From: Lachnospiraceae bacterium
GTDB lineage: Bacteria; Bacillota; Clostridia; Lachnospirales; Lachnospiraceae
Direction of reading: 5' to 3'
DNA length: 47,720 nucleotides
Assembly: GCA_011959925.1 (NCBI GenBank)
Contig: BLMD01000383.1
Location: 1 to 47,720, forward strand
Shown: one piece after another, positions 34,756-44,601 of the stretch
Numbering within the stretch: the stretch's first letter is position 1
Layout: every line of letters starts with the position of its first letter
Position numbers and translations under genes: made by a program
Notes under the pieces: generated by a model
The model's database searches: none
What the model was told of the DNA's origin: nothing
What the model saw: the letters and a program-made list of their open reading frames with translations, nothing else

Positions 34756-36084
34756 ATGAGCGTACAGGTAGAAACTTTAGAGAAGAATATGGCAAAGCTT
34801 ACGATCGAGGTGTCTGAGGATAAGGTAGAAGAGGCGCTGAAAGAAGCGTATATAAAACAGAAGGGCAAGATCAGCCTTCCGGGATTCCGCAAGGGAAAAG
34901 TGCCCAGACATATGGTTGAAAAAATGTTCGGACCGGAAATCTTCTTTGAAGATGCGGCAAACCAGTTAATTCGCGAGAATTACGGCGGCGCGGCGGACGA
35001 GAGCGGTATCGACATTGTATCCCGCCCGACGATTGATGTAATTCAGATTGAAAAAGGCAAACCTTTTATCTTTACTGCGGAAGTAGCGGTAAAGCCTGAG
35101 GTTACCCTTGGCAAATACAAAGGCATTACCGTGACGAAGATCGATGTGACGGTAACGGACGAAGAAGTAGAAGAAGCAGTGGAACAGGAGAGGAAGCGCA
35201 GCGCCAGAACGGTTTCCGTAGAAGACGGCACGGTTGCAGACGGCGATACGGCAGTCATTGATTTTGAGGGCTTTGTAGACGGCGAGGCATTTGCGGGCGG
35301 CAAAGGAGAAAACTATTCTCTGGAGATCGGCTCTCATTCTTTCGTGGATACATTTGAAGAGCAGCTGATCGGAAAGGCCTGCGGAGAAGAACTTGAGGTC
35401 AACGTTACGTTCCCGGAGAATTATCAGGAAGAGAGCCTGGCGGGCAAACCGGCAATGTTCAAAGTAAAGATCCATGAGATCAGCCGGAAGGAGCTTCCGG
35501 AAGCGGACGATGAGTTTGCACAGGACGTATCGGAATTCGATACGCTGGCGGAATACAAAGAAGATATCAAAAAGAAACTCGCCGAGCAGAAAGAAGCAAG
35601 CGCGAGACGTACCAAAGAAGACGAAGCCGTGCGCAAAATTGCAGACGCAGCCAAGATGGAACTGCCGGAACCGATGATCGAAATGCAGATTGAGTCTATG
35701 ATTGAGGAATTTGCGCAGAGAATCTCCCAGCAGGGCTTAAGCTTTGAGCAGTATATGCAGTTTTCCGGCGTTACGATGGATAAGCTCAAAGAGCAGGTAA
35801 GACCGGATGCAATCAGCCGGATCAAGAGCAGTCTGGTTTTAGAGCAGATCGCAGAAGAAGAAAAGATTGAAGTAACAGAAGAAGATATTGAGGCGGAGAT
35901 GGAAAAATTGGCGTCTGCATACGATATGGAGCTCGATAAGATCAAAGAGCTTATGGGCGATGCGGAAAAAGAGTCGATGAAGAAAGATCTTGCCGTGCAG
36001 AAAGCAGTGGCATTGGTGATGGACAATGTCAAAGAGCGTGCCAAAGCAAAGAGCAAAAAAGAAGAGAAAGAAGACGCAGAATAA
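34756..36084 (+). CDS. tig: Trigger factor
   Basis: Trigger factor is the ribosome-bound chaperone with peptidyl-prolyl isomerase activity. The 442-residue product has the N-terminal ribosome-binding domain with the signature LPGFRKGKVPRHMVEKMFG (GFRKGKxP), a FKBP-type domain (about residues 155-245: DGDTAVIDFEGFVDGEAF, split at its ends) and a long helical C-terminal domain that is highly charged at the end. GAAGGAGG precedes the ATG. It opens a proteostasis run with clpP, clpX and lon, as in many bacteria. Confidence 0.97.
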   Translation: MSVQVETLEKNMAKLTIEVSEDKVEEALKEAYIKQKGKISLPGFRKGKVPRHMVEKMFGPEIFFEDAANQLIRENYGGAADESGIDIVSRPTIDVIQIEKGKPFIFTAEVAVKPEVTLGKYKGITVTKIDVTVTDEEVEEAVEQERKRSARTVSVEDGTVADGDTAVIDFEGFVDGEAFAGGKGENYSLEIGSHSFVDTFEEQLIGKACGEELEVNVTFPENYQEESLAGKPAMFKVKIHEISRKELPEADDEFAQDVSEFDTLAEYKEDIKKKLAEQKEASARRTKEDEAVRKIADAAKMELPEPMIEMQIESMIEEFAQRISQQGLSFEQYMQFSGVTMDKLKEQVRPDAISRIKSSLVLEQIAEEEKIEVTEEDIEAEMEKLASAYDMELDKIKELMGDAEKESMKKDLAVQKAVALVMDNVKERAKAKSKKEEKEDAE

Positions 36085-36096
36085 TCAAGCCAGGCA

Positions 36097-36120
36097 GACC
36101 GGCTCAAATGAGAGCCGGTC
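36097..36120 (+). terminator. Hairpin between tig and clpP
   Basis: GACCGGCTC pairs with GAGCCGGTC, nine perfect pairs with a six-base loop, followed by ATTTGT only. The weak T tract suggests partial termination or an mRNA-processing/stabilising role. Confidence 0.5.
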
Positions 36121-36144
36121 ATTTGTAATGAGGAGGCAGAAGAG

Positions 36145-36732
36145 ATGAGTTTGGTACCTTATGTCATTGAGCAGACCAGCAGAGGCGAGCGCAGTTATGA
36201 TATTTACTCAAGATTATTAAAGGACAGGATTATTTTCTTAGGCGAAGAGGTCAACGAGACAACGGCAAGCTTAACCGTAGCACAGCTTTTGTTTCTGGAG
36301 TCGGAAGATCCGGGAAAGGATATCCAGCTGTATATCAATTCTCCCGGCGGCGTGGTAACGGCGGGGCTGGCAATTTATGATACGATGCAGTATATCAAAT
36401 GCGACGTATCTACGATTTGTATCGGGCTTGCGGCAAGCATGGGGGCATTTTTGCTTGCAGGCGGTACGAAAGGAAAGCGGATGGCGCTTCCGAATGCGGA
36501 GATCATGATCCATCAGCCTGCCGGAGGAGCTAAAGGCCAGGCGACGGAAATTGAAATCGCGGCAAAAAATATTTTGAAAACAAAGAAACGTTTGAATCAG
36601 ATTCTTGCGGAAAATACAGGAAAACCATATGAGACGATTGCGGCGGATACGGAACGGGATTACTACATGTCTGCCGAGGAAGCAAAAGAATATGGTCTGA
36701 TTGATTTCGTGCTTACGAACCGGGAAAAATAA
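36145..36732 (+). CDS. clpP: ATP-dependent Clp protease proteolytic subunit
   Basis: ClpP is the tetradecameric serine peptidase fed by ClpX or ClpC. The 195-residue product has the catalytic Ser in [11 protein letters not shown] (near residue 98), His in [12 protein letters not shown] (near 123) and the catalytic Asp near 172 ([12 protein letters not shown]). The N-terminal [20 protein letters not shown] is typical of the short propeptide and axial loop. GAGGAGG lies before the ATG; clpX follows after 24 bases. Confidence 0.98.
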   Translation: MSLVPYVIEQTSRGERSYDIYSRLLKDRIIFLGEEVNETTASLTVAQLLFLESEDPGKDIQLYINSPGGVVTAGLAIYDTMQYIKCDVSTICIGLAASMGAFLLAGGTKGKRMALPNAEIMIHQPAGGAKGQATEIEIAAKNILKTKKRLNQILAENTGKPYETIAADTERDYYMSAEEAKEYGLIDFVLTNREK

Positions 36733-36756
36733 ACACTTAGTTAGCGGAGTAAAATT

Positions 36757-38058
36757 ATGGCAGGAAGAAATATAAGCGGCGGCGGAGAGAGAATCCGCTG
36801 CTCCTTCTGCGGCAGGACCCAGGAGCAGGTCAGGAAACTGATCGCAGGTCCGAGCGGAAGCGGAGCATTCATTTGCGATGAATGCGTGGATATTTGTACG
36901 GAAATTATTGAAGAGGAATTGGAAGAAGAGGAAGAAATGGACGCTCCGGAGAGCGAGCAGGAGATCAACCTGTTAAAGCCGGAGGAAATGAAACGGTTTT
37001 TAGACGAATATGTGATCGGGCAGGACAATGCAAAAAAAGTATTGTCGGTAGCCGTTTACAATCATTATAAGAAGATTCTGGCAGGACAGAATCTGGACGT
37101 GGAGCTGCAAAAGAGCAATATTCTAATGCTGGGACCTACCGGTTCCGGAAAGACGTATCTTGCGCAGACGCTGGCGCGGATCTTAAATGTGCCGTTTGCC
37201 ATTGCAGACGCTACGACATTGACAGAAGCCGGCTATGTCGGTGAAGACGTGGAGAATATACTGCTGAAGATTATTCAGGCTGCGGATTACAATATCGAGC
37301 GTGCGCAGCATGGGATTATCTATATTGATGAAATCGATAAAATTACAAAGAAGTCCGAAAACGTATCCATTACGAGAGACGTATCCGGAGAAGGCGTGCA
37401 GCAGGCGCTGCTGAAAATTCTGGAAGGCACGACGGCGTCCGTTCCGCCGCAGGGCGGAAGAAAGCATCCGCAGCAGGAGTTAATCCAGATTGATACGACC
37501 AATATTTTATTTATCTGCGGCGGCGCATTCGACGGTCTTGAGAAGATCATTGAGACGCGTCTCGACCAGAAATCCATCGGATTTAACGCGGTGGTAAAAG
37601 ACAAACGGGAACTGAATGCAGGCGAGGCATTCAAGCATGCCATGCCGCAGGATTTTATTAAATTCGGCCTGATTCCGGAATTTATCGGCCGCGTGCCGGT
37701 GACGGTAGCGTTGGATTCTCTGGATCGAAAGGCGTTGGTTAAAATTTTGACGGAGCCCAAAAATTCTCTGGTCAAACAGTATCAGGCGCTTTTGGAATTA
37801 GACGGAGTAGAGCTTATCTTTGAAACGGAAGCGATCGATGCCATTGCGGAGAAAGCAATGGAACGGCAGACGGGAGCCAGAGGACTGCGTGCGATTATGG
37901 AAAACGTGATGATGGATCTGATGTATCAGATTCCGTCGGACGAATCTATTTCGGAATGTACGATAACCAGGGAGTTAGTGGAAGAAAAGGGATTTATTGA
38001 TTCGATTGCAGAAAAAACAAAAGAATCGGAATTGGTTTTGGAATCAAAAAGCGCATAA
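36757..38058 (+). CDS. clpX: ATP-dependent Clp protease ATP-binding subunit ClpX
   Basis: ClpX is the AAA+ unfoldase for ClpP. The 433-residue product starts with the zinc-binding domain ([18 protein letters not shown], then ICDECVDIC; four Cys), followed by the AAA+ module: Walker A GPTGSGKT, Walker [11 protein letters not shown], the pore-2 region [15 protein letters not shown], and sensor 2 near GARGLR. The C-terminal region includes the ClpP-docking IGF-type loop SIGFNA. Full family length. A terminator-like hairpin separates it from lon. Confidence 0.97.
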   Translation: MAGRNISGGGERIRCSFCGRTQEQVRKLIAGPSGSGAFICDECVDICTEIIEEELEEEEEMDAPESEQEINLLKPEEMKRFLDEYVIGQDNAKKVLSVAVYNHYKKILAGQNLDVELQKSNILMLGPTGSGKTYLAQTLARILNVPFAIADATTLTEAGYVGEDVENILLKIIQAADYNIERAQHGIIYIDEIDKITKKSENVSITRDVSGEGVQQALLKILEGTTASVPPQGGRKHPQQELIQIDTTNILFICGGAFDGLEKIIETRLDQKSIGFNAVVKDKRELNAGEAFKHAMPQDFIKFGLIPEFIGRVPVTVALDSLDRKALVKILTEPKNSLVKQYQALLELDGVELIFETEAIDAIAEKAMERQTGARGLRAIMENVMMDLMYQIPSDESISECTITRELVEEKGFIDSIAEKTKESELVLESKSA

Positions 38059-38089
38059 ACTGCAGTCTTTGCAGTTCATTCACAGGGGG

Positions 38090-38132
38090 AGCTGTCGCAG
38101 TAACGGATTGGGATTACTGACGACGGCTTTTC
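38090..38132 (+). terminator. Terminator-like hairpin after clpX
   Basis: AGCTGTCGCAGTAA pairs with TTACTGACGACGGCT with one G-U pair and one bulge, followed by TTTT. A smaller AACTGCA/TGCAGTT hairpin at 38058-38076 lies just after the clpX stop. Confidence 0.7.
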
Positions 38133-38159
38133 TGTTCAGTACGGGAAAGGGGTTTTAAA

Positions 38160-40472
38160 TTGAACGACAGAATAATGACGATCCCGGCGGTCGCACTGCG
38201 GGGAATGACAATTCTTCCGGGTATGGTGGCACATTTTGACGTCAGCAGGGAGAAATCGATGAAAGCCGTAGAAGAGGCGATGATGGGAGAGCAGGATATC
38301 TTTATTGTGACCCAGAAAAATATAGAGGCAGAAGATCCGCAGATTGATGATTTGTACCGGATCGGCATTGTTGCAAAGATCAAGCAGGTGATCAAGATGC
38401 GCAACGGAATTATAAGGATACTTGTGGAGGGCGAAAGACGCGCCGAGCTGTCGGGTATTGTGGAACAGGTTCCGTATCTTCTTGCAGAAGTTTTGTACTT
38501 GGAAGAACACCGGCAGGAGTATTCCGGGGAGGCGCTTGAGGGTATGCGGCGCGCCGTGCTGGAAGCATACGGGCGTTACGCCGTATTAAATCCGAAGCTG
38601 GATAAAGAATTTATGCGGCAGGCTTCAGAGACGAAGGAAACGGAACGCCTGATGGATTTGATCGCCAACAATATGCCCGTGTATTACGAAGAAAAACAAA
38701 AATATTTAGAGTCCGTTACGATCGATGAGCGGTACGAAACTCTGATCGAAATGATCCTTCGGGAAATCAATATTATTTCGATCAAAAATGAGTTTCAGTC
38801 CAAAGTCAAAGAACAGGTGGACAAAAATCAAAAAGAATATCTGCTTAGGGAACAGATGAAAGTGATTCGGGAAGAACTGGGTGAGGACAATACCGAGTCG
38901 GACGTACAGCAGTTTCAGGAAGCTTTGAAAAAGTTGCGCGCCAAAAAAGAAGTGAAGGAAAAAATTCAAAAAGAAATCGACCGGTTTGCAAATATCAATT
39001 CCAATTCTTCCGAGAGCGCAGTTGCCAGGGGGTATATCGAGACGCTGTTAGAACTGCCCTGGGAGAAAAAGTCAAAGGACAATAAGGATTTAAAACACGC
39101 GGCAAAAGTATTGGACAACGACCATTACGGGCTGGAAAAAGTAAAAGAGAGAATGCTGGAATTTCTTGCCGTGCGCAACCTGACGAAAAAAGGCGACAGC
39201 CCCATTATCTGTCTGGTCGGACCGCCGGGGACCGGAAAGACAAGTATTGCACGATCCGTGGCAAAGGCTCTGGACAAAGAATATGTGCGCATCTGCTTAG
39301 GAGGCGTCAGAGACGAGGCGGAGATCCGCGGGCACAGGCGGACGTATGTCGGGGCGATGCCCGGAAGGCTGGCTGCGGGGCTCCGTATGGCGGGAGTGAA
39401 AAATCCCCTGATGCTTTTGGACGAAATCGATAAAGTCAGCAGCGATTATAAAGGAGATACGTCTTCTGCGCTTTTAGAAGTGCTGGATTCGGAACAGAAT
39501 AATAAATTCCGGGATCACTACGTGGAAATTCCGATCGACCTTTCGGAAGTATTGTTTATTGCAACCGCCAATTCCGTGCAGGATATTCCGCGGCCGCTGC
39601 TCGACCGTATGGAACTGATCGAAGTCACAAGTTATACGGAAAACGAAAAAATGCACATTGCCATGGAACATCTGCTGCGCAAGCAGATGAAGAAGAACGG
39701 ACTGAAAAAAGATAATCTTTCCATTCGGGAAGAGGCTATGGCGGAAGTGATCCGGGGATACACCAAGGAAGCGGGAGTGCGAAGCTTAGAACGAAAGATC
39801 GGGGAAATCTGCCGGAAATCTGCAAGGGAAATTTACGAAGACAATAAGAAAAAAATCACGGTGACAAAAAAGAATGTGAGCCGGTTTTTGGGAAAAGAAA
39901 AATATACATTTGATATGGCGGGGAAAACGGATGAGATCGGTATTGTCCGGGGGCTTGCATGGACAAGCGTGGGCGGCGATACGCTGGAGATCGAAGTCAA
40001 TGTGATGCCCGGCAAAGGAGAGTTCCGCCTGACCGGACAGCTGGGGGACGTGATGAAAGAATCTGCGCAGGCAGGCATCAGTTATATCCGTTCCGTAAGC
40101 AAGGAGTATAAGATCCCGAAAGAGTTTTTCCGGGAAAACGATATTCATATCCATATTCCGGAAGGCGCCGTTCCAAAAGACGGACCGTCCGCCGGTATTA
40201 CGATGGCTACCGCTATGCTTTCTGCGATCACGAAACGTAAGATCCGCGCCGATGTGGCAATGACGGGGGAGATTACGCTGCGCGGGCGCGTGCTTCCGAT
40301 CGGCGGGTTAAAGGAGAAGACACTGGCGGCAAAAAATGCGGGAATCCGCACGATCTGTGTTCCTGCGAAAAACGAAAAGGATATGGATGAAATTTCCGAC
40401 GAGATCAAACAGGGAATCGAAATCGTATATGCGGAGACGATGAAAGACGTATTAGAGACGGCTTTTGTATAG
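38160..40472 (+). CDS. lon: ATP-dependent protease Lon
   Basis: Lon is a cytosolic AAA+ serine protease for misfolded and regulatory proteins. The 770-residue product has the N-terminal substrate-binding LAN domain (residues about 5-190), a coiled-coil region, the AAA+ domain with Walker [14 protein letters not shown] and [16 protein letters not shown], and the protease domain with the Ser of [14 protein letters not shown] and the Lys of [12 protein letters not shown]. The start is TTG 38160, behind GGGAAAGGGG; the family N-terminus supports it. engB follows after 15 bases, the usual lon-ysxC order of Firmicutes. Confidence 0.97.
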   Translation: MNDRIMTIPAVALRGMTILPGMVAHFDVSREKSMKAVEEAMMGEQDIFIVTQKNIEAEDPQIDDLYRIGIVAKIKQVIKMRNGIIRILVEGERRAELSGIVEQVPYLLAEVLYLEEHRQEYSGEALEGMRRAVLEAYGRYAVLNPKLDKEFMRQASETKETERLMDLIANNMPVYYEEKQKYLESVTIDERYETLIEMILREINIISIKNEFQSKVKEQVDKNQKEYLLREQMKVIREELGEDNTESDVQQFQEALKKLRAKKEVKEKIQKEIDRFANINSNSSESAVARGYIETLLELPWEKKSKDNKDLKHAAKVLDNDHYGLEKVKERMLEFLAVRNLTKKGDSPIICLVGPPGTGKTSIARSVAKALDKEYVRICLGGVRDEAEIRGHRRTYVGAMPGRLAAGLRMAGVKNPLMLLDEIDKVSSDYKGDTSSALLEVLDSEQNNKFRDHYVEIPIDLSEVLFIATANSVQDIPRPLLDRMELIEVTSYTENEKMHIAMEHLLRKQMKKNGLKKDNLSIREEAMAEVIRGYTKEAGVRSLERKIGEICRKSAREIYEDNKKKITVTKKNVSRFLGKEKYTFDMAGKTDEIGIVRGLAWTSVGGDTLEIEVNVMPGKGEFRLTGQLGDVMKESAQAGISYIRSVSKEYKIPKEFFRENDIHIHIPEGAVPKDGPSAGITMATAMLSAITKRKIRADVAMTGEITLRGRVLPIGGLKEKTLAAKNAGIRTICVPAKNEKDMDEISDEIKQGIEIVYAETMKDVLETAFV

Positions 40473-40487
40473 AAACAGGGAGGATGT

Positions 40488-41099
40488 ATGGTAATCAAAC
40501 AGGTAGAACTGGAAACGGTATGCGGGATCACAAGCAAACTGCCCGAAAATCTGCTGCCGGAGGTGGCGTTTGCCGGGAAATCCAATGTAGGAAAATCATC
40601 ATTAATCAATGCGCTGATGAACCGGAAATCCTATGCCAAGACGTCGTCCCAGCCGGGGAAAACACAGACGATCAACTTTTATAATATCAATCAGAGTATG
40701 TATCTCGTAGATTTGCCGGGGTACGGCTATACGAAAATTGCAGAATCGGAAAAACGCAAATGGGGCGTTATGGTAGAAAATTACCTGCATAGTTCCAAAC
40801 AGCTGAAGGCAGTGTTTCTGTTAATTGATATCCGGCACGATCCGTCCGCCAACGACAGGACGATGTATGAATGGATTTTGCATCAGGGATATGAGCCGGT
40901 CGTTATTGCGACAAAATCGGATAAGATCAAACGCAGCCAGCTGCAAAAACAGATCAAGGCGGTTCGTACGGGATTACACGCGGGAGCGCAGACGAAAATA
41001 TTTCCGTTTTCCGCATTGTCCAAGCAGGGCAGAGAGGAAATCTGGGATTATATCGATGCATTGATACAGGAAACAGAGGGCTTTGAACGTGAGGAATAA
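40488..41099 (+). CDS. engB: Ribosome biogenesis GTPase EngB (YsxC)
   Basis: EngB is a TRAFAC GTPase involved in 50S assembly. The 203-residue product shows G1 [13 protein letters not shown] (near residues 29-41), the G2 Thr in [14 protein letters not shown]3 [10 protein letters not shown]4 TKSDK and G5 FSALSKQG. The length is typical. AGGGAGG sits before the ATG. Its last bases contain the start of the zinc-binding protein gene, so the importer genes may be co-expressed with lon-engB. Confidence 0.97.
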   Translation: MVIKQVELETVCGITSKLPENLLPEVAFAGKSNVGKSSLINALMNRKSYAKTSSQPGKTQTINFYNINQSMYLVDLPGYGYTKIAESEKRKWGVMVENYLHSSKQLKAVFLLIDIRHDPSANDRTMYEWILHQGYEPVVIATKSDKIKRSQLQKQIKAVRTGLHAGAQTKIFPFSALSKQGREEIWDYIDALIQETEGFEREE

Positions 41100-41979
41100 G
41101 TATTGGTTTGTGGCGTTGCTGCTGTGTTGTACAGCGCTTTTGGCAGCTGCGTTTGTCGGAATCTTCCAAAAGGCAGAGAAGGACTCGGCGGGGGATGAGA
41201 TTTCTGTCGTGACGTCTTTTTATCCGGTTTATATTGCAGCCGTCAATGTGGCGGAGGGATGCGGGGGCATTACGGTAACGAATCTCAGCGAGCCGCAGAC
41301 CGGCTGTCTGCATGATTTTCAGTTGACGCCGGAGGATATGAAGCTGCTTTCAGACGCGGATCTTTTTCTGGTTAACGGCGGGGGCATGGAATCGTTTTTA
41401 ACGGAGGCTGCAGAAGAATTTCCTTCTCTTCCCATTGTCCAGACGGCAGAAGGGGTTACGCTGTCGGAGGAAAACGCGCATGTCTGGATGAGCGTAGGGC
41501 GCTACCGGAAGATGGTGCATGTGATCCTGGAAGAACTGCTGCAGATATCGCCCGAATTTGCGGAACAATTACGGGAAAATGCGGCGGCATACGATGCGAA
41601 GCTGGCGAAGCTGCAGGAACAGCAGGATAAAATCGCTGCTGCTGCCGACGGCAGAACGGTCGTATCGTTTCATGATGCGTTTGCATATCTTGCAGACGAT
41701 TACGGTTTTACGGCGGGATATACGATCAATTTGGACGAGGAGCGCCAGATCGGCGCCGGAGAAGTGGCGGATGTATTATCCGCAGTCCAAAAACAAAAGA
41801 TCCGGATCCTTTTTGCAGAAGAGTTATACGGAAAAGAGCTTGCGGAAACGATTCAAAAAGAAACAGATGTTTCTGTCTATTATCTGGATCCTCTGGTGCG
41901 GGGACCGTATGAGCCGGATAGTTATATCGAAGGCATGCAGAAGAATATTGACCTGTTAAAGGCGGCGTTTGGAGTTTAA
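41089..41979 (+). CDS. Zinc-type ABC transporter substrate-binding protein
   Basis: This cluster A-I binding protein captures Zn(II) outside the membrane for import. The ~296-residue product has a hydrophobic N-terminal segment (about residues 5-25) and the family's ligand pattern: His in GCLHDFQLTP, His in NAHVWMSV, His in SFHDAFAYL (a Glu there is typical of Mn-type proteins) and Asp in YYLDPL; three His plus Asp favour zinc. A His-rich loop is absent. The anchor shows LLLCC rather than a classical lipobox, so it may be a lipoprotein or a membrane-anchored form. Start is GTG 41089 behind AGAGGG, inside the end of engB; TTG 41083 is the alternative. Confidence 0.9.
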   Translation: MRNKYWFVALLLCCTALLAAAFVGIFQKAEKDSAGDEISVVTSFYPVYIAAVNVAEGCGGITVTNLSEPQTGCLHDFQLTPEDMKLLSDADLFLVNGGGMESFLTEAAEEFPSLPIVQTAEGVTLSEENAHVWMSVGRYRKMVHVILEELLQISPEFAEQLRENAAAYDAKLAKLQEQQDKIAAAADGRTVVSFHDAFAYLADDYGFTAGYTINLDEERQIGAGEVADVLSAVQKQKIRILFAEELYGKELAETIQKETDVSVYYLDPLVRGPYEPDSYIEGMQKNIDLLKAAFGV

Positions 41980-41980
41980 A

Positions 41981-42769
41981 ATGAAAAAGATCATTCGGCC
42001 CTGCGGGCTTCATTGTATTAAAGTAAATCATTTGGGTGTTACGATCGGCGGGCAGACGATTTTGGAGGATATCAACCTGCATATCCACTGCGGCAGCTTA
42101 AACGTTGTAATCGGCAAGAACGGCGCCGGAAAATCGACGCTGATCCGGGCGATTTTGGACGATATCCCTCATGAGGGAACAATCGAATTTAAAGACAGGG
42201 AAAACGGCAGGATCCAGAAATTAAAAATCGGATATGTCCCTCAGAATATTCATATGGAACAGCATACGCCGGTAAGCGTATATGACCTGATCGCCAGTTA
42301 TCGGTGCCGTTTTCCGGTCTTTTTAAAAAAAAGCAGAAAGATGCAGGAAGAAATTAGAAAAAGCCTGGAAGTATTTGAAGCGGAAGAACTGATCGACCGT
42401 CAGGTCTGCAGCCTTTCCGGCGGAGAATTGCAGAGGGTGCTTTTGGCGATGGCGGTGATGGACGAGCCGAACCTGCTGCTGCTGGACGAACCGGTTTCCG
42501 GTATTGACCAAAACGGCATGGAATTGTTTTACCGGACGATGGTGTATCTGAAAGAAAATTTTGACCTGTCTGTCATTCTGATTTCCCATGACCTGGAATA
42601 TGTAGTAAAATATGCAGATAAAGTGATATTGATGGACAAGACGATTTTAAAGGAAGGCTCTGCAAAAGAAGTATTTGCAAGCAGCGAGTTTCAGGAGGTC
42701 TTCGGGGCAAAAGAGCTTCCGGGCTATATCAGACACAGAGGCAGGCGGGCGGCTCCGCCGGATTTTTAG
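41981..42769 (+). CDS. Zinc-type ABC transporter ATP-binding protein
   Basis: The 262-residue product is the ATPase of the metal importer. Walker A is GKNGAGKST, the signature LSGGELQRVLLAMA and Walker B LLLLDEPVSGIDQ, with the switch His in LISHDLEYV. VKYADKVILMDKT is the usual C-terminal motif of ZnuC/AdcC-type ATPases. The ATG at 41981 lies one base after the binding-protein stop, with GGAG at 41971-41974. The permease follows after 14 bases. Confidence 0.93.
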   Translation: MKKIIRPCGLHCIKVNHLGVTIGGQTILEDINLHIHCGSLNVVIGKNGAGKSTLIRAILDDIPHEGTIEFKDRENGRIQKLKIGYVPQNIHMEQHTPVSVYDLIASYRCRFPVFLKKSRKMQEEIRKSLEVFEAEELIDRQVCSLSGGELQRVLLAMAVMDEPNLLLLDEPVSGIDQNGMELFYRTMVYLKENFDLSVILISHDLEYVVKYADKVILMDKTILKEGSAKEVFASSEFQEVFGAKELPGYIRHRGRRAAPPDF

Positions 42770-42783
42770 AAGGAGGCAGCGTT

Positions 42784-43581
42784 ATGTGGGAATATGGATT
42801 TATGCGCAATGCGATACTTGCCGTCTGCATCATTACGCCGCTGTTTGGGATGCTTGGTACGATGATCGTAAGCAGAAATATGGCGTTTTTTTCCGATGCC
42901 CTGGGACATTCGGCATTGACGGGGATCGCGGTCGGCGTCGTATTTGGGTTATCGGACCTGAATCGTTCCATGCTTGTGTTTGCCGTGCTGTTTGCACTGC
43001 TTTTAAATTACATCGGCAGCAGGAGCGGGACGTCTACCGATACGGTAATTTCTGTCTTTTCTTCCTGCAGTGTAGCAATCGGGCTTGCCATATTGTCCAA
43101 GGGAGGGAATTTTGCGAAATATTCCGCGCTTTTGGTCGGGGATATTTTAAGTATTACGCCAAAAGAGATTTTTTCTCTTTTCGTATTGTTTGTTTTGACA
43201 GTATTGTTTTATACGTTTTGTTTTAACTGGCTGAATGCGGTCAGTATTCACAGAACGCTTGCAGCAAGCAGGCAGATTCCCATTCGGCTGACCGAGAATC
43301 TGTTTGCGGTATTCGTTGCTCTCGTCGTGACGCTTTCAATCAAATGGGTGGGAATTTTAATTATCAACGCGCTTTTGATTCTGCCAGCGGCAGCAAGCAG
43401 AAATATTTCGGAACATATGCGGGAATATCATTTCTTTTCCGTATTGTTTTCCCTGTTTTCCGGTGTCACGGGGCTGTTTGTCTCGTATTATACAAATGTT
43501 GCGACAGGACCTACGATCGTGATCTTTGCGTCGATTCTTTATTTTGCAACGTATGTATACAGCAGGAAACATTCGGGATAA
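42784..43581 (+). CDS. Zinc-type ABC transporter permease
   Basis: The 265-residue product is an ABC-3 family permease (ZnuB/AdcB/TroC type). It has about eight hydrophobic segments and the family motifs MRNAILAVCIITPLFGMLG (split at its ends), FFSDALGHSALTGIAVG, and the cytosolic coupling region near HRTLAASRQI; VGILIINALLILPAAASRN is typical of the C-terminal part. AGAAGGAGG precedes the ATG. With the two genes before it, it completes a binding protein-ATPase-permease operon. No Zur-type operator was recognised upstream. Confidence 0.93.
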   Translation: MWEYGFMRNAILAVCIITPLFGMLGTMIVSRNMAFFSDALGHSALTGIAVGVVFGLSDLNRSMLVFAVLFALLLNYIGSRSGTSTDTVISVFSSCSVAIGLAILSKGGNFAKYSALLVGDILSITPKEIFSLFVLFVLTVLFYTFCFNWLNAVSIHRTLAASRQIPIRLTENLFAVFVALVVTLSIKWVGILIINALLILPAAASRNISEHMREYHFFSVLFSLFSGVTGLFVSYYTNVATGPTIVIFASILYFATYVYSRKHSG

Positions 43582-43608
43582 AACAGATATATAAAAAGGA
43601 GTAAACAC

Positions 43609-44355
43609 ATGAGCGAAAAAATTTTAGCCGTATCGGCAGGACATGAAATTACGGAGAAGGAGTTAAACGATCTGATTGCAAATTATCCGCCCGAACAGCA
43701 GATCTATCTGTCTAATCCAAATGCGAAACAAGAAGTTTTAGAGCAGTTGATCGGATTTCATCTGTTTTCCAAGATGGCGGAGGAAGAGCAGATCAAAGAG
43801 AGCAGGGAATACAAAGAGACGCTTGCAAAAATGGAAAACGAACTGGCAAGCCATATGGCGGCGACAAGCGTCATCGAGAACGTGACGGTTTCGGACGACG
43901 AGGTAACGGCATATTTTAAAGAGAATCCCGAACAGTTTATCACAGACGTCCAGGTCAAGGCGAAGCATATTTTGGTAGATGGGGAAGAACTGGCAAAACA
44001 GGTTGCGGAGGAGATTGCGGCAGGCAAATCGTTTGAGGAGGCGGCAAAGGAATATTCGACCTGTCCTTCGGGAGAAAAAGGCGGCGATCTGGGATATTTC
44101 GGCAAAGGGCAGATGGTTCCGGAATTTGAACAAGCCGCTTTTTCCGGAGAAGCCGGCAAGGTGATCGGACCGGTACAGACGCAGTTTGGGTATCATCTGA
44201 TTCTGGTGGAGGATCATCGGGAGAAGAAAACGCTTTCGTTTGCGGAAGTGAAAGATCAGCTGAAAGAAAAACTGCTGCAGCAGAAGAAGCAGAAAGTTTA
44301 TGCGGATACCGTAAAAAAACTGGAAGAAAAATACGGAGTGGAAAGAAGGAATTGA
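43609..44355 (+). CDS. Cytosolic parvulin-type peptidyl-prolyl isomerase
   Basis: The 248-residue product has a SurA_N-like helical region (about residues 8-110) and a parvulin rotamase domain (about 115-205) with VKAKHILV, EEAAKEYSTCPSGEKGGDLGYFGKGQMVPEFE (split at its ends) and TQFGYHLILVEDH. There is no signal peptide or lipobox, unlike secreted PrsA, so it should act in the cytosol. AAAGGAG precedes the ATG. It begins 27 bases after the permease and ends one base before the DUF4250 gene. Substrates are unknown. Confidence 0.93.
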   Translation: MSEKILAVSAGHEITEKELNDLIANYPPEQQIYLSNPNAKQEVLEQLIGFHLFSKMAEEEQIKESREYKETLAKMENELASHMAATSVIENVTVSDDEVTAYFKENPEQFITDVQVKAKHILVDGEELAKQVAEEIAAGKSFEEAAKEYSTCPSGEKGGDLGYFGKGQMVPEFEQAAFSGEAGKVIGPVQTQFGYHLILVEDHREKKTLSFAEVKDQLKEKLLQQKKQKVYADTVKKLEEKYGVERRN

Positions 44356-44356
44356 T

Positions 44357-44539
44357 ATGGGACAAAACATACCAGGCGATCCGGTGATGCTGCTTAGTTT
44401 TGTCAATACGCAGTTAAGGGATCATTTTTCGACGCTTTCGGAGTTCTGCCGTGCGTACGATGTGGAAGAAGAGACGCTGAGAGAGAAGCTTTTGGGTATT
44501 GATTACAGGTATGATGCACAGAGAAATCAGTTTCAGTGA
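44357..44539 (+). CDS. DUF4250 family small protein
   Basis: The 60-residue product matches my recollection of the DUF4250 family: DPVMLLSFVNTQLRDHF, then LCRAYD/FCRAYDVEEETL-type middle and IDYRYDAQRNQF at the end. It is cytosolic, about the family's usual length, and of unknown function. The ATG follows the parvulin stop by one base, so it is probably translationally coupled. Confidence 0.85.
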   Translation: MGQNIPGDPVMLLSFVNTQLRDHFSTLSEFCRAYDVEEETLREKLLGIDYRYDAQRNQFQ

Positions 44540-44601
44540 AATCCCGATCGAAATACAGTCACAGAAGCATTGAAAAAAAGAAATCAGGAGGAAACAAATT
44601 T

